DNA of 23,949 bases from Clostridia bacterium (GTDB taxonomy: Bacteria > Bacillota > Clostridia > Oscillospirales > CAG-272): assembly GCA_024404435.1 (NCBI GenBank), contig JAKSPW010000001.1:1-23949 (forward strand), in the 5' to 3' direction. Numbering within the stretch: the first letter of the stretch is position 1; each line of letters starts with the position of its first letter. A program made the translations under genes and the position numbers. A model generated the notes under the pieces. It was given only the letters and a program-made list of their open reading frames with translations. It did not search any database and had not been told where the DNA came from. This document shows positions 1 to 6,947 of this stretch, piece after piece.

Positions 1-2
1 CG

Positions 3-563
3 AGAGCCGAGATCTCCGACGTGGCGAACGCCGTATTCGACGGCACGTCCGCGGTCATGCTCTCGGGCGAGACCGCCGTCGGCAAGAATCCTCTCCGCGC
101 GATCGAGGTCATGGCGAAGGTCGCGGAGAAGGCGGAGCACGATATGTTCGAGCTCAAGGAAAAGGACAATAATTACGTGATCGACTACTCCGACATGACG
201 AACGCGATCTGCGACGCGGCATGTACGACGGCGCACGACCTGAAGGCTCAGGCGATCGTGACTCTGTCGCTCACGGGCAGAAGCGCGCGCAGAATGTCGA
301 AGTTCCGCCCGGTCACGCCGATCATCGCGGCGACGCCGGACAAAAAGACCTTCCATCAGCTCGCGCTCTCGTGGGGCGTTTATCCCGTAATGGCGATAAA
401 TCAGGCGGATTTCGATCATCTTTTCCTGCACGCCATCGACTGCGCGAAGCAGCTTGACATGGTCAAGACGGGCGACAAGGTCGTCATCGTCGGCGGACTG
501 CCGATCGACACTCCCGGCAACACGAACATCCTGAAGGTGGAAGTCGTTGCCGACAGACTGTAA
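3..563 (+). CDS. pyk: Pyruvate kinase, C-terminal part (5' end outside window)
   Basis: Catalyses phosphoenolpyruvate + ADP to pyruvate + ATP, the last step of glycolysis, in the cytoplasm. The reading frame is open from the window edge, so the start and most of the barrel are missing; about 186 residues remain. The visible stretch begins with RAEISDVANAVFDGTSAVML and continues SGETAVGK, the strongly conserved block at the end of the pyruvate kinase barrel. The C-terminal alpha/beta domain follows and ends KTGDKVVIVGGLPIDTPGNT plus a short tail to TAA at 561-563. It stops at the normal end of that domain, with no added PEP-utilising domain of the kind seen in some Bacillus enzymes. The acyltransferase gene starts 35 nt downstream with no terminator between, so the two may be co-transcribed. 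Identification is secure; only the upstream portion is unknown. Confidence 0.96.
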   Translation, partial: RAEISDVANAVFDGTSAVMLSGETAVGKNPLRAIEVMAKVAEKAEHDMFELKEKDNNYVIDYSDMTNAICDAACTTAHDLKAQAIVTLSLTGRSARRMSKFRPVTPIIAATPDKKTFHQLALSWGVYPVMAINQADFDHLFLHAIDCAKQLDMVKTGDKVVIVGGLPIDTPGNTNILKVEVVADRL

Positions 564-598
564 AATACTTTAGGAAAAAAGACGAAAAGGAGAGAGAA

Positions 599-1660
599 AT
601 GGAGAGAAAAAGGCTGCCCGAGCTTTCGTGGCTCAACCTCTTTTTCTGCGTACTCGTGGTGCTGATCCACACTCTGTCGGAGCCGGTGACGCGCCTTGTT
701 TCCGGCTCGGCGCAGTACTACGCCGTGATGATCCCGTGGAGGCTTTCGTCCTTTGTGGTGCAGGGCTTTATCTTCCTTTCGGGCGTGAAGCTGACGCTGA
801 ACGGAAAGGACAAGCTCGACGTTCCGGCACTGTGGTGCCGCCGTTTCAAGAGCATCGTCGTGCCGTATCTGATCTGGACGCTCGTCTATATCTGCTACTA
901 TCTGAATCTCGGCTGGATGCCGCATCTGACGTGGGGCGACGTCGGCTTGTACGTTCTGAGAGGGAACGTCATCTCGCCGTTCTATTTCGTCGTGACGATA
1001 GTGCAGTTCTATCTTCTCGCGCCGGTCTTCCACAAGCTTGCCGTGAAGGTGCGCCCCGCCGTGCTCATCCCCGCCGCGTTTGTTCTGAACGTGGTGCTGA
1101 GGCACAGCCTCGAGCCGCTGCTCCGCGTCACGGGGATCTGCGAAAACTTTGCCTATACGGACAGAGTTTTCGTGACTTACGTATTCTATTTCGTGCTCGG
1201 CTGCTCGGTGGGCAGGTATTATGAAAAATTCCTCGCGTTCTTAAAACGCGGTGCGGCGTGGCTCGCGCTCGCTTTCGTGCTTCTCGCGGCGGGAGACGTC
1301 GTGATCTACGACAGACTGCTCGCCCGCGTGAGCTTCGTTTTCGTCGACACGTACCACATGGTCTACTGTGCCTCGGCGATACTGTTCTTCGCGTCGGTCT
1401 TTACCCTTCTTTCGCAGAAAAAAGACCGTCTCCCGGGACTTTTCGCGCTCGCGGACAGGGCGACCTATCCGGTCTTTCTGTGCCACTGCCTGGTTATCCG
1501 CATAACGGACGGAAAGATGGATGCCGCGGGTGTCACGTCGATCGGCGCCAGACTCGTTCTCCGCTTCGTTGCGGCCTACGTGATCTCATTTGCCGCCTGC
1601 ATCCTGTGGCAGGCAGCCCGCCGCGTGATCGACGAAGTCGCGGGGAGACGAAAGAATTGA
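599..1660 (+). CDS. Membrane acyltransferase, acyltransferase-3 (OafA/WecH-like) family
   Basis: A 353-residue polytopic membrane protein with about ten hydrophobic segments. The N-terminal segment LSWLNLFFCVLVVLIHTLSE carries the early membrane-embedded His typical of acyltransferase-3 proteins, which O-acylate exported sugars or cell-envelope polymers at the cytoplasmic membrane. Short basic loops such as WCRRFKSIVVPYLIWTLVYI match the family pattern (R-x-x-x-I-x-x-P-Y). A late His in PVFLCHCLVIRITDG is also present. The ATG is preceded by AAGGAGAGAGAA, a good ribosome binding site, which supports this start. The gene follows pyruvate kinase by 35 nt and is followed by a terminator near 1736-1766. 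The acceptor cannot be read from the sequence. Family assignment is good; the substrate is unknown. Confidence 0.82.
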   Translation: MERKRLPELSWLNLFFCVLVVLIHTLSEPVTRLVSGSAQYYAVMIPWRLSSFVVQGFIFLSGVKLTLNGKDKLDVPALWCRRFKSIVVPYLIWTLVYICYYLNLGWMPHLTWGDVGLYVLRGNVISPFYFVVTIVQFYLLAPVFHKLAVKVRPAVLIPAAFVLNVVLRHSLEPLLRVTGICENFAYTDRVFVTYVFYFVLGCSVGRYYEKFLAFLKRGAAWLALAFVLLAAGDVVIYDRLLARVSFVFVDTYHMVYCASAILFFASVFTLLSQKKDRLPGLFALADRATYPVFLCHCLVIRITDGKMDAAGVTSIGARLVLRFVAAYVISFAACILWQAARRVIDEVAGRRKN

Positions 1661-1668
1661 AAAATATG

Positions 1669-1707
1669 GCGGGGAAGGACTTTTTTCACAAAAAAGTCCT
1701 TCCCCGC
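1669..1707. repeat. Perfect 18-bp inverted repeat with a CAC loop
   Basis: The left arm 1669-1686 and right arm 1690-1707 are perfectly complementary over 18 bp, with only CAC between them. The arms contain GGGGAAGGACTTTTTT and its complement. It begins 9 nt after the acyltransferase stop. The T run lies inside the stem rather than after it, so it is not a classic terminator. It could be a repeat, an RNA-processing or protective 3' stem, or an unusual bidirectional terminator. Confidence 0.75.
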
Positions 1708-1735
1708 ACCCCATCTCAAAAAACTTTGAAAATAA

Positions 1736-1766
1736 AACAAAAAGCCCGATGGAGATCGGTTTTTTT
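1736..1766 (+). terminator. Probable rho-independent terminator of the acyltransferase gene
   Basis: A short stem CCGAT (1746-1750) / ATCGG (1755-1759) with a GGAG loop is followed by seven T (1760-1766), and A-rich sequence upstream can extend the pairing. The stem is short, so efficiency may be modest. It is the first stem with a proper trailing T run after the acyltransferase. Confidence 0.6.
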
Positions 1767-1799
1767 AAGCTTTTTGAAGGGAGAACGCCGCCAATCTGT

Positions 1800-1950
1800 T
1801 ACTTTTGGCTCCGATATCATTATGCTGCAAAACCGAAAATACAATGATGTCGCCGCTTTGCGGCTGATGATATTTCGGCTTTGCCGAAATGATGTCGTTC
1901 GCTTCGCTCTCAATGATGTGATGCTTGCCCCGAAGGGGCAAACATCATTC
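1800..1950. repeat. Modular palindromic repeat: hairpins spaced by ATGATGT units
   Basis: Four ATGATGT or ATGATAT heptamers begin at 1844, 1867, 1889 and 1913, a period of 22-24 nt; an inverted copy ACATCAT lies at 1942-1948. Between them sit short palindromes: GCCGC/GCGGC (1852-1864), ATTTCGGC/GCCGAAAT (1872-1890), a degenerate CGTTCGCTTCGCTCTC unit (1896-1911), and TTGCCCC/GGGGCAA with a GAA loop (1925-1941). The outer AATGATGT (1912-1919) and ACATCATT (1942-1949) close the last unit. Read on the minus strand, the right edge begins GAATGATGTTTG, identical to the start of the element at 23913. From memory, similar arrays recur in intergenic regions of Oscillospiraceae genomes. No coding capacity is visible. 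Confidence 0.75.
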
Positions 1951-1991
1951 AAAAAAGTCTCTTTTGCCATACAGCAAAAGAGACTTTTTTT
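1951..1991. terminator. Strong bidirectional terminator between the acyltransferase and glucokinase genes
   Basis: Arms 1951-1967 and 1974-1990 are perfectly complementary over 17 bp with a 6-nt loop. The stem core GTCTCTTTTGC is bounded by A6 on the left and T7 on the right, so a U run follows the stem in either direction. It sits 26 nt past the glucokinase stop on the minus strand and would also block read-through from the plus strand. Confidence 0.88.
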
Positions 1992-2016
1992 GCCGGGTTT
2001 TCCCCGCGACAATTAC

Positions 2017-2979
2017 TTATTTTCCAAGCACTGCTGCGCCGATGATGCCGGCGTCGTTGCCGAGTTTTGCGATCTTGATCTCGGTTCTCGGAGTACCTTC
2101 TCTGGAGTAGGTCTCTGCGAAGACCTTTTCCATAAGGGGCTTCGTGAGGTACTCGCCCTCGTTGCAGACGCCGCCGCCGATGGCGAGGACGTTCGGCTGG
2201 AAGATATTGATGATATTGACGATACCGCAGGCGAGGTAGCTGATGTACTCGTCGACGATCTCTGCCGCGACCTCGTCGCCTTCCTTCATTGCCGTGAAAG
2301 CTGTGCGAGCGGAGATCTTCGAGACGTCGCCGCCGATCATGTCGGTGATCGAGGTCTTTCTGCCTGCCTCGAGAGCTTCCTTGTATCTGTCCTTCGTGAT
2401 GTTAACGAGACCGGTAGCGGAGCTGTAAGCCTCCCAGCAGCCTTTTCTGCCGCAGGAGCACTGTCTGCCGTCCTTCTCGATGACGATGTGGCCGAGCTCT
2501 GCGCCCGCGTAGTTGAAGCCGGAGTAGACCTTGCCGTCGATGACGATGCCGCCGCCGAGGCCTGTGCCGAGCGTGATCATGACGGAGAACTGAGCTCCCT
2601 TGGAAACGCCTGCGAACGCCTCTGCCTTTGCAGCCGCGTTGGCGTCGTTTTCGATATAAGCGGGGATGCCGCCGAGGAGCTTCGAGAGGTTGTCCGCGAG
2701 CGGATAGTTTTCAAACGGAACGTTGTTCGCGTAGACGACGACCCCGCGGTCCGTGTCAGCCGTGCCGGGCGTTGCGACGCCTGCGCTCGCGACCTCGGAC
2801 ATGGGGATGTTCAGCTCCATGAGCAGGTTCTTTGCGACTGCGGCCATGTCAGCGACGATGGCGTCCGCGCCTCTTTCGGGCCTTGTGGGAACGCTCGCCT
2901 TTTTGACTATTTTGCAGTCCTCGTCAACGATACCTACGGCGATGTTCGTACCGCCGAGATCCACACCGATGTAATACAT
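2017..2979 (-). CDS. glcK: ROK-family glucokinase
   Basis: A 320-residue cytoplasmic sugar kinase, probably phosphorylating glucose to glucose-6-phosphate with ATP. It starts MYYIGVDLGGTNIAVGIVDE, the ROK/actin-fold phosphate-1 motif. It carries the ROK zinc signature as GHIVIEKDGRQCSCGRKGCW (His followed by the CxCGxxGCxE pattern). Other family blocks are ENDANAAAKAEAF (substrate contacts and catalytic Asp), TLGTGLGGGIV (phosphate 2) and LAIGGGVCNEG near the C-terminus. The frame is open further upstream, but the start at 2979 gives the normal family N-terminus and has AGGAAAAAGAT just before it. A consensus promoter lies 115 nt upstream (3094-3122) and a terminator lies downstream (1951-1991), so it is probably a single-gene transcript. 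It diverges from the glycan-uptake operon, which suggests it phosphorylates released glucose. Other hexoses or N-acetylhexosamines cannot be excluded. Confidence 0.93.
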   Translation of the reverse strand: MYYIGVDLGGTNIAVGIVDEDCKIVKKASVPTRPERGADAIVADMAAVAKNLLMELNIPMSEVASAGVATPGTADTDRGVVVYANNVPFENYPLADNLSKLLGGIPAYIENDANAAAKAEAFAGVSKGAQFSVMITLGTGLGGGIVIDGKVYSGFNYAGAELGHIVIEKDGRQCSCGRKGCWEAYSSATGLVNITKDRYKEALEAGRKTSITDMIGGDVSKISARTAFTAMKEGDEVAAEIVDEYISYLACGIVNIINIFQPNVLAIGGGVCNEGEYLTKPLMEKVFAETYSREGTPRTEIKIAKLGNDAGIIGAAVLGK

Positions 2980-3093
2980 ATCTTTTTCCTGACCTTTCGG
3001 TAAAATTATTTTGAATTCATGCGGGAAAACCGCTTGTTCACACGGGAAACGGAGAATGCGTTCCAACATTTTCGCGCTCTCTCCCTGCATATT

Positions 3094-3122
3094 ATTATAC
3101 GGGACATCGCGCTCTTTGTCAA
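3094..3122 (-). promoter_or_regulatory. Consensus sigma-A promoter of the glucokinase gene
   Basis: On the minus strand, a perfect -35 TTGACA (3117-3122) and a perfect -10 TATAAT (3094-3099) are separated by exactly 17 bp. Transcription would begin near 3087, giving a leader of about 108 nt before the ATG ending at 2979. Full consensus at both boxes predicts strong expression unless it is repressed. Confidence 0.85.
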
Positions 3123-3505
3123 CGGATTTTTCCGAAAAAAACGTTTTTTGAGCCGATCGCGGCGGGCGAAAAAAGGCTCGTTTGCGCCGTTCGTCAAAGT
3201 GTAGAAAAAACGGCGGGATTTTTGTTGAAAATAGACAAAGGCCCGCGAAAGGAAACAGTGTGTGAACGAGATGTAAAATTTTTTCAACGCCGCAAAAAAA
3301 CGCCCGACGGCACAAAATATCCTCTTTTACCCCGTATTTTGTTGCTTTTCAGGCGGGAAAACAATAAATATTGATTTTTTCGGTGTGATCCTGCCCCTCG
3401 GACACCCGGAGCAGACGGTCCGGGGAGCGAAAAAACGGCATGAAAAATCTGCCGCAAAAGGGAACAATCCGAGCGCGGAAAAGAGTCGAAAAAAGACAAC
3501 AACGC

Positions 3506-3534
3506 TTGACTTTTCTATATATTTATGGTATGAT
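3506..3534 (+). promoter_or_regulatory. Sigma-A promoter of the seven-gene glycan operon
   Basis: -35 TTGACT (3506-3511) and -10 TATGAT (3529-3534) are 17 bp apart, with a TGG extended -10 element immediately upstream (3526-3528). The start of transcription would be near 3541, leaving a leader of about 150 nt before the first gene. No other promoter is obvious until the end of the operon. Confidence 0.85.
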
Positions 3535-3540
3535 ATCCAT

Positions 3541-3692
3541 AACTGAAAATATAAAGTGTACTACTGTGCGCTTTACCCGGGTATACGAGCCCGAAGCCCG
3601 CGGCGATCCCTCACGGGAGGACCGCACCGAAATACGTTAATCTAAGCAATTGCCCGACTCTTCGTGTGGGGAAGGGCAGAATGGAGAATCAT
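3541..3692 (+). promoter_or_regulatory. Structured 5' leader of the glycan operon, class unknown
   Basis: Downstream of the promoter the leader can form a stem at 3600-3625: GCGG/CCGC and TCCC/GGGA, separated by a symmetric 3x3 internal loop (CGA/GGA) and capped by TCAC. A second hairpin pairs 3651-3654 and 3660-3663 with 3671-3678 and has a 5-nt bulge; it would mask the GAAGGG purine stretch ahead of the first ATG. I could not match it to a known riboswitch. A regulatory role is inferred only from length and structure. Confidence 0.4.
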
Positions 3693-6600
3693 ATGAGCAA
3701 CACCAAAGGACGCAGGCTTCTGTCGCTGTTCCTTGCCGCACTGATCATGGCGGGTTCCATGTCGGTGACGGTACAGGCGGACGATCCGACCGACACGGCT
3801 GTTCTGGCAACCGCGCCCGGACCGGAGGAGTCGGACGGCACGGGAATGTCCCTTCAGAACATCAAGGACATCCTCGCAACGGTAACCTACGAACAGTATC
3901 TGGAGCAGCACAAGGACGATCCTCTCGGAAAGACCGAAGTGCAGGTCGACGTATCCGCCTACGAAACCGATGCGGAGAGTACGACGGCCGAAGTAGAAGT
4001 CGTTGACGCCACCATCAACGGCAAGACGGTAAAGTCCCTCAACGTCGGCGAGAAGGGCATCGTGACCTTCAAGGTCAACGTTCCCGCGGCAGGCATGTAC
4101 TCGATGAGCTACATGTACCGTCCGACCACGGGCAAGACGACTTCCGTCGAGCGTACGCTGTACATCAACGGCAAGGTCCCCTTCAAGGAAGCAAGAGGCC
4201 TCATCATGAAGAAAGCATGGGAGCCCGCTTACACCGAGCAGGAAGACGGAGCGATGAGGTTTGACAAGGACCTCAACGGAAACGAGATCCGTCCGAGGCT
4301 CAACGCGAAGGAAGAATGGCTGGAATACGTCCTGAACGACGCGAACGGATACTACAACGATCCGCTTCTCGTTTACCTCGAAGCAGGTGAGAACACGGTC
4401 ACCTTTGAGGCAGTTCGTGAGCCCTTTGCCATTGCAGAACTGAAATTCATCCCTCAGGAAACGACACCCAAGTATGAGGACCTCCTCAAGGAATGGGAGT
4501 CGAAGGGTTACAAGAATGCGGAATGCGAGCCGATCCACATCGACGCAGAGCTTCCCGCGTTCGTTTCCGACTACTCCATTTACCCGATCAACGACAAGAC
4601 CTCCGCGAAGACCGAACCTCAGTCCGCGAAGTACACTCTCCTGAACACGCAGGAGCTCTCCGAGATCGGTCAGTGGATGGAATACGACTTCACGGTCGAG
4701 GAGTCGGGTATCTATTCGATAGTTCTCAGATACAGACAGAACACGAATGAGGGTACATATTCTTCACAGAAGATCCTGATCGACGGCAAGGTCCCGCACG
4801 ACGCTGCCGCCAACGTCAAGTTCGAATACTCCGACAGCTGGGAGACCGACAGGATCTCCGACGGAGAGAACGAGCTTAAGTTCTACCTCGAAAAGGGCGA
4901 CCACACACTGAGGATCGCAACGACTCTCGGCGACATGGCATACGTTCTCCGCGAGCTCTCTGCGATCCAGTCGTCGGTCAACACCGACTACCTCGAGATC
5001 CTGAGACTTACGGGTGCGTCACCCGACGAGTACACGGACTACGGTTTCTTCAGGGTAATGCCCGACACGATGAAGGACCTCCGCGATCAGAGCGACAGAC
5101 TTTACGAGATCGTCGACTACATGGAAGAGATGAACGGTAAATCCGATCTTCTCACCACGCTTGAGTCGATCGCCGATCTTCTCCACGACACGGGTACCGA
5201 CGAGGACGAGGTCGCTTCGAACCTCGAGGGACTCAAGAGTGACCTCGGTACGATCGGTACGTACGTGCTCGAGCTTTCGGCACAGCCGCTGTCCATCGAC
5301 TATATCAGCATCCAGTCTCCGGACGACAAGGTACCGAAGGCGGACGCAAACTTCTTCCAGAACCTCTGGCACGAGATCCTGCAGTTCTTCTACAGCTTCT
5401 TCATCGACTACAACGCACTCAACTCCATCGAAGCAGACGTGGGAGACATTGAGCCCGTTGAAGTCTGGACGACAGCCGGCAGAGACAAGACGCAGATCAT
5501 CAAGAACCTCGTAGACAGTAAGTTCACACCCGTCTCGAACATCCCGATCAACCTGAAGCTGGTCAGCGGAGGCACGCTGCTTCCCGCGATCCTTGCGGGC
5601 ATCGGACCCGACGTTGCCCTCGAAGGCATGACGAGTACGGGCTCCACGATCACGACGGCTTCCGGTACGATCATCGACTACGCGATCCGCGGTGCCGTTC
5701 TTGAAGTACAGGATATGCCCGGATTTGCAGAGGTTGCATCGCGTTTCAACCCGACGTCGTTCAACCCCGTAGACCTTTACGGCAGAATTTACGGTGTTCC
5801 GGTATCGCAGTCATGGAACATGATGTTCTACCGCACGGACGTACTCAACAACCTCAACATCGAGATCCCGAAGACGTGGGACGACCTGCTTGCATGCATC
5901 CCCGTTCTTCAGTTCAATAACATGGAGGTCGGCCTCAGCGCCAGCCTCAGCGGATTCACCACGTTCATGTATCAGATGGGCGGCGAGTTCTGGGCAGACG
6001 ACGGCATGAGAATCAACTTCGACGACAACATCGCGCTTGAAGCATTCGAAAAGCTCGTCAACATGTTCACGCAGTACTCGATGCCGCTTTCATACGACGC
6101 TTCCAACCGTTTCAGAACCGGTGAGCTCCCGCTCTTCGTCGGCGATTATCTTTCCTATAATAGTATAGTGATCTTCGCCACCGAGCTTGCGGGCCTCTGG
6201 GAATTCAGCCCGACACCCGGAACGGTACAGGATGACGGCTCGATCGACACGACGTCCATCGGCGCTTCCGACGCGATCTGCATGCTCCGCGGATGCGAAG
6301 ACAAACTGTCCGCATGGGAGTTCATGAAGTGGTACACCGATACCGACTATCAGGTCGAGTATTCCAACGAACTCGTAACGCTCCTCGGTGAGGCTGCAAA
6401 GAACAACCCCGCAAACCTCGCCGCAATCGAGCAGCTCTCGTGGACAGAGAGCGAATACGAGGCTCTGATGGAACAGTCTGAAAACGTTATCTGTCTCTAT
6501 CAGTATCCCGGCGCTTACTTCGTACAGCGTTACGTCGACTTCGCGATCAGCAACGCTTACTCACTCGGTACGGACCCCGTTGAAGAGCTCCTCGGATACG

Positions 6601-6920
6601 TCAGCACGATCAACAAAGAGATCTCCCGTAAGAGAGAAGAGTTCGGACTCGAAACTCTTGAGGTCGGTCAGACGCTTGCCGACAAGCGCGCAGGTCAGGC
6701 ACAGGAAGAGCTGAAAGCACTTTCCGCGGCTGACAAGGAAACCTACAAGGAGCAGATCAAGGCTCTCGACACGGCACTTAAGCTCGCGGGAGACGCTAAG
6801 ATCGACGCGCTGAACGTCTGCATCGAAAACTTCAGCAAAGCAGACGAGAAACTGTTCGGCACGGCAGTCGGATACCTGCAGGAAGCCGTCACGGCACTTG
6901 AGTCCTACAGGCATTCATGA
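3693..6920 (+). CDS. Large secreted solute-binding protein with two CBM-like domains (CUT1 ABC transporter)
   Basis: Probably binds a polymeric or complex sugar outside the cell and delivers it to the permeases encoded next. The 1075 residues form these regions: signal peptide (1 to about 28, RRLLSLFLAALIMAGSMSVT then VQA); a beta-rich module with CBM6/35-like look (about 84-255); a second such module (about 279-424, GQWMEYDFTVEESGIYSIVL); a helical linker (425-588); an SBP family 1 domain (about 589-985, starting VEVWTTAGRDKTQI and containing YGRIYGVPVSQSWNMMFYR and NIEIPKTWDDLL); and a Lys/Glu/Ala-rich helical tail. Usual CUT1 binding proteins have about 400-550 residues. No lipobox Cys follows the signal sequence (MAGS rather than AGC), which is unusual for a Gram-positive binding protein. 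The start at 3693 has GGAG 6 nt upstream; an in-frame ATG at 3681 is the alternative. The SBP role is firm; the CBM labels are by pattern only. Confidence 0.85.
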   Translation: MSNTKGRRLLSLFLAALIMAGSMSVTVQADDPTDTAVLATAPGPEESDGTGMSLQNIKDILATVTYEQYLEQHKDDPLGKTEVQVDVSAYETDAESTTAEVEVVDATINGKTVKSLNVGEKGIVTFKVNVPAAGMYSMSYMYRPTTGKTTSVERTLYINGKVPFKEARGLIMKKAWEPAYTEQEDGAMRFDKDLNGNEIRPRLNAKEEWLEYVLNDANGYYNDPLLVYLEAGENTVTFEAVREPFAIAELKFIPQETTPKYEDLLKEWESKGYKNAECEPIHIDAELPAFVSDYSIYPINDKTSAKTEPQSAKYTLLNTQELSEIGQWMEYDFTVEESGIYSIVLRYRQNTNEGTYSSQKILIDGKVPHDAAANVKFEYSDSWETDRISDGENELKFYLEKGDHTLRIATTLGDMAYVLRELSAIQSSVNTDYLEILRLTGASPDEYTDYGFFRVMPDTMKDLRDQSDRLYEIVDYMEEMNGKSDLLTTLESIADLLHDTGTDEDEVASNLEGLKSDLGTIGTYVLELSAQPLSIDYISIQSPDDKVPKADANFFQNLWHEILQFFYSFFIDYNALNSIEADVGDIEPVEVWTTAGRDKTQIIKNLVDSKFTPVSNIPINLKLVSGGTLLPAILAGIGPDVALEGMTSTGSTITTASGTIIDYAIRGAVLEVQDMPGFAEVASRFNPTSFNPVDLYGRIYGVPVSQSWNMMFYRTDVLNNLNIEIPKTWDDLLACIPVLQFNNMEVGLSASLSGFTTFMYQMGGEFWADDGMRINFDDNIALEAFEKLVNMFTQYSMPLSYDASNRFRTGELPLFVGDYLSYNSIVIFATELAGLWEFSPTPGTVQDDGSIDTTSIGASDAICMLRGCEDKLSAWEFMKWYTDTDYQVEYSNELVTLLGEAAKNNPANLAAIEQLSWTESEYEALMEQSENVICLYQYPGAYFVQRYVDFAISNAYSLGTDPVEELLGYVSTINKEISRKREEFGLETLEVGQTLADKRAGQAQEELKALSAADKETYKEQIKALDTALKLAGDAKIDALNVCIENFSKADEKLFGTAVGYLQEAVTALESYRHS

Positions 6921-6947
6921 GGCTAATTCAACAATAAGGAGATAGAA

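Larger units (their letters stand above)
1661..2016. other. Gene-free stretch rich in hairpins and palindromic repeats
   Basis: This 356-bp stretch lies between two convergent genes and holds no credible coding sequence. From left to right it contains a perfect 18-bp hairpin (1669-1707), a terminator-like stem with T run (1736-1766), a modular palindromic repeat (about 1800-1950) and a bidirectional terminator (1951-1991). Open frames crossing it are byproducts of the palindromes. Confidence 0.8.
2980..3692. other. 713-bp divergent regulatory region
   Basis: This region separates the glucokinase from the glycan-uptake operon and holds no convincing gene. It contains the glucokinase promoter (3094-3122, minus), the operon promoter (3506-3534, plus) and the operon leader (3541-3692). 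Between the promoters are many A or T tracts of 5-7 nt, for example at 3127, 3135, 3144, 3169, 3205, 3219, 3275, 3294, 3375 and 3430, which may make the DNA bent. A direct repeat GCGGGAAAAC occurs at 3021-3030 and 3353-3362. An imperfect dyad pairs 3396-3403 with 3418-3425, about 80 bp upstream of the operon -35. These could be operators, but no regulator is encoded nearby and no good cre site was recognised. Confidence 0.7.

Noticed and set aside
1844..1948. CRISPR array suggested by regularly spaced heptamers.
   Set aside because: The repeated unit is only 7 nt, the intervening sequences are palindromes rather than unique spacers, and no cas gene is nearby.
1258..3003. A 581-codon plus-strand open frame running across the acyltransferase end, the intergenic repeats and the glucokinase.
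   Set aside because: It is antisense to the clear ROK glucokinase and out of frame with the acyltransferase; its translation is low in recognisable structure and it spans a strong bidirectional terminator.
3440..3640. A 66-codon open frame in the divergent region.
   Set aside because: It spans the operon promoter and leader, and its translation is compositionally odd with no family resemblance.
3666..3692. GTG at 3666 as the start of the solute-binding protein.
   Set aside because: ATG at 3693 has GGAG at correct spacing and puts the signal peptide at the N-terminus; ATG at 3681 is the only serious alternative.
3541..3692. A known riboswitch (c-di-GMP, TPP, ZTP, ydaO, glycine or guanidine type) in the operon leader.
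   Set aside because: None of the conserved sequence blocks of these classes could be found by eye; kept only as an unclassified structured leader.
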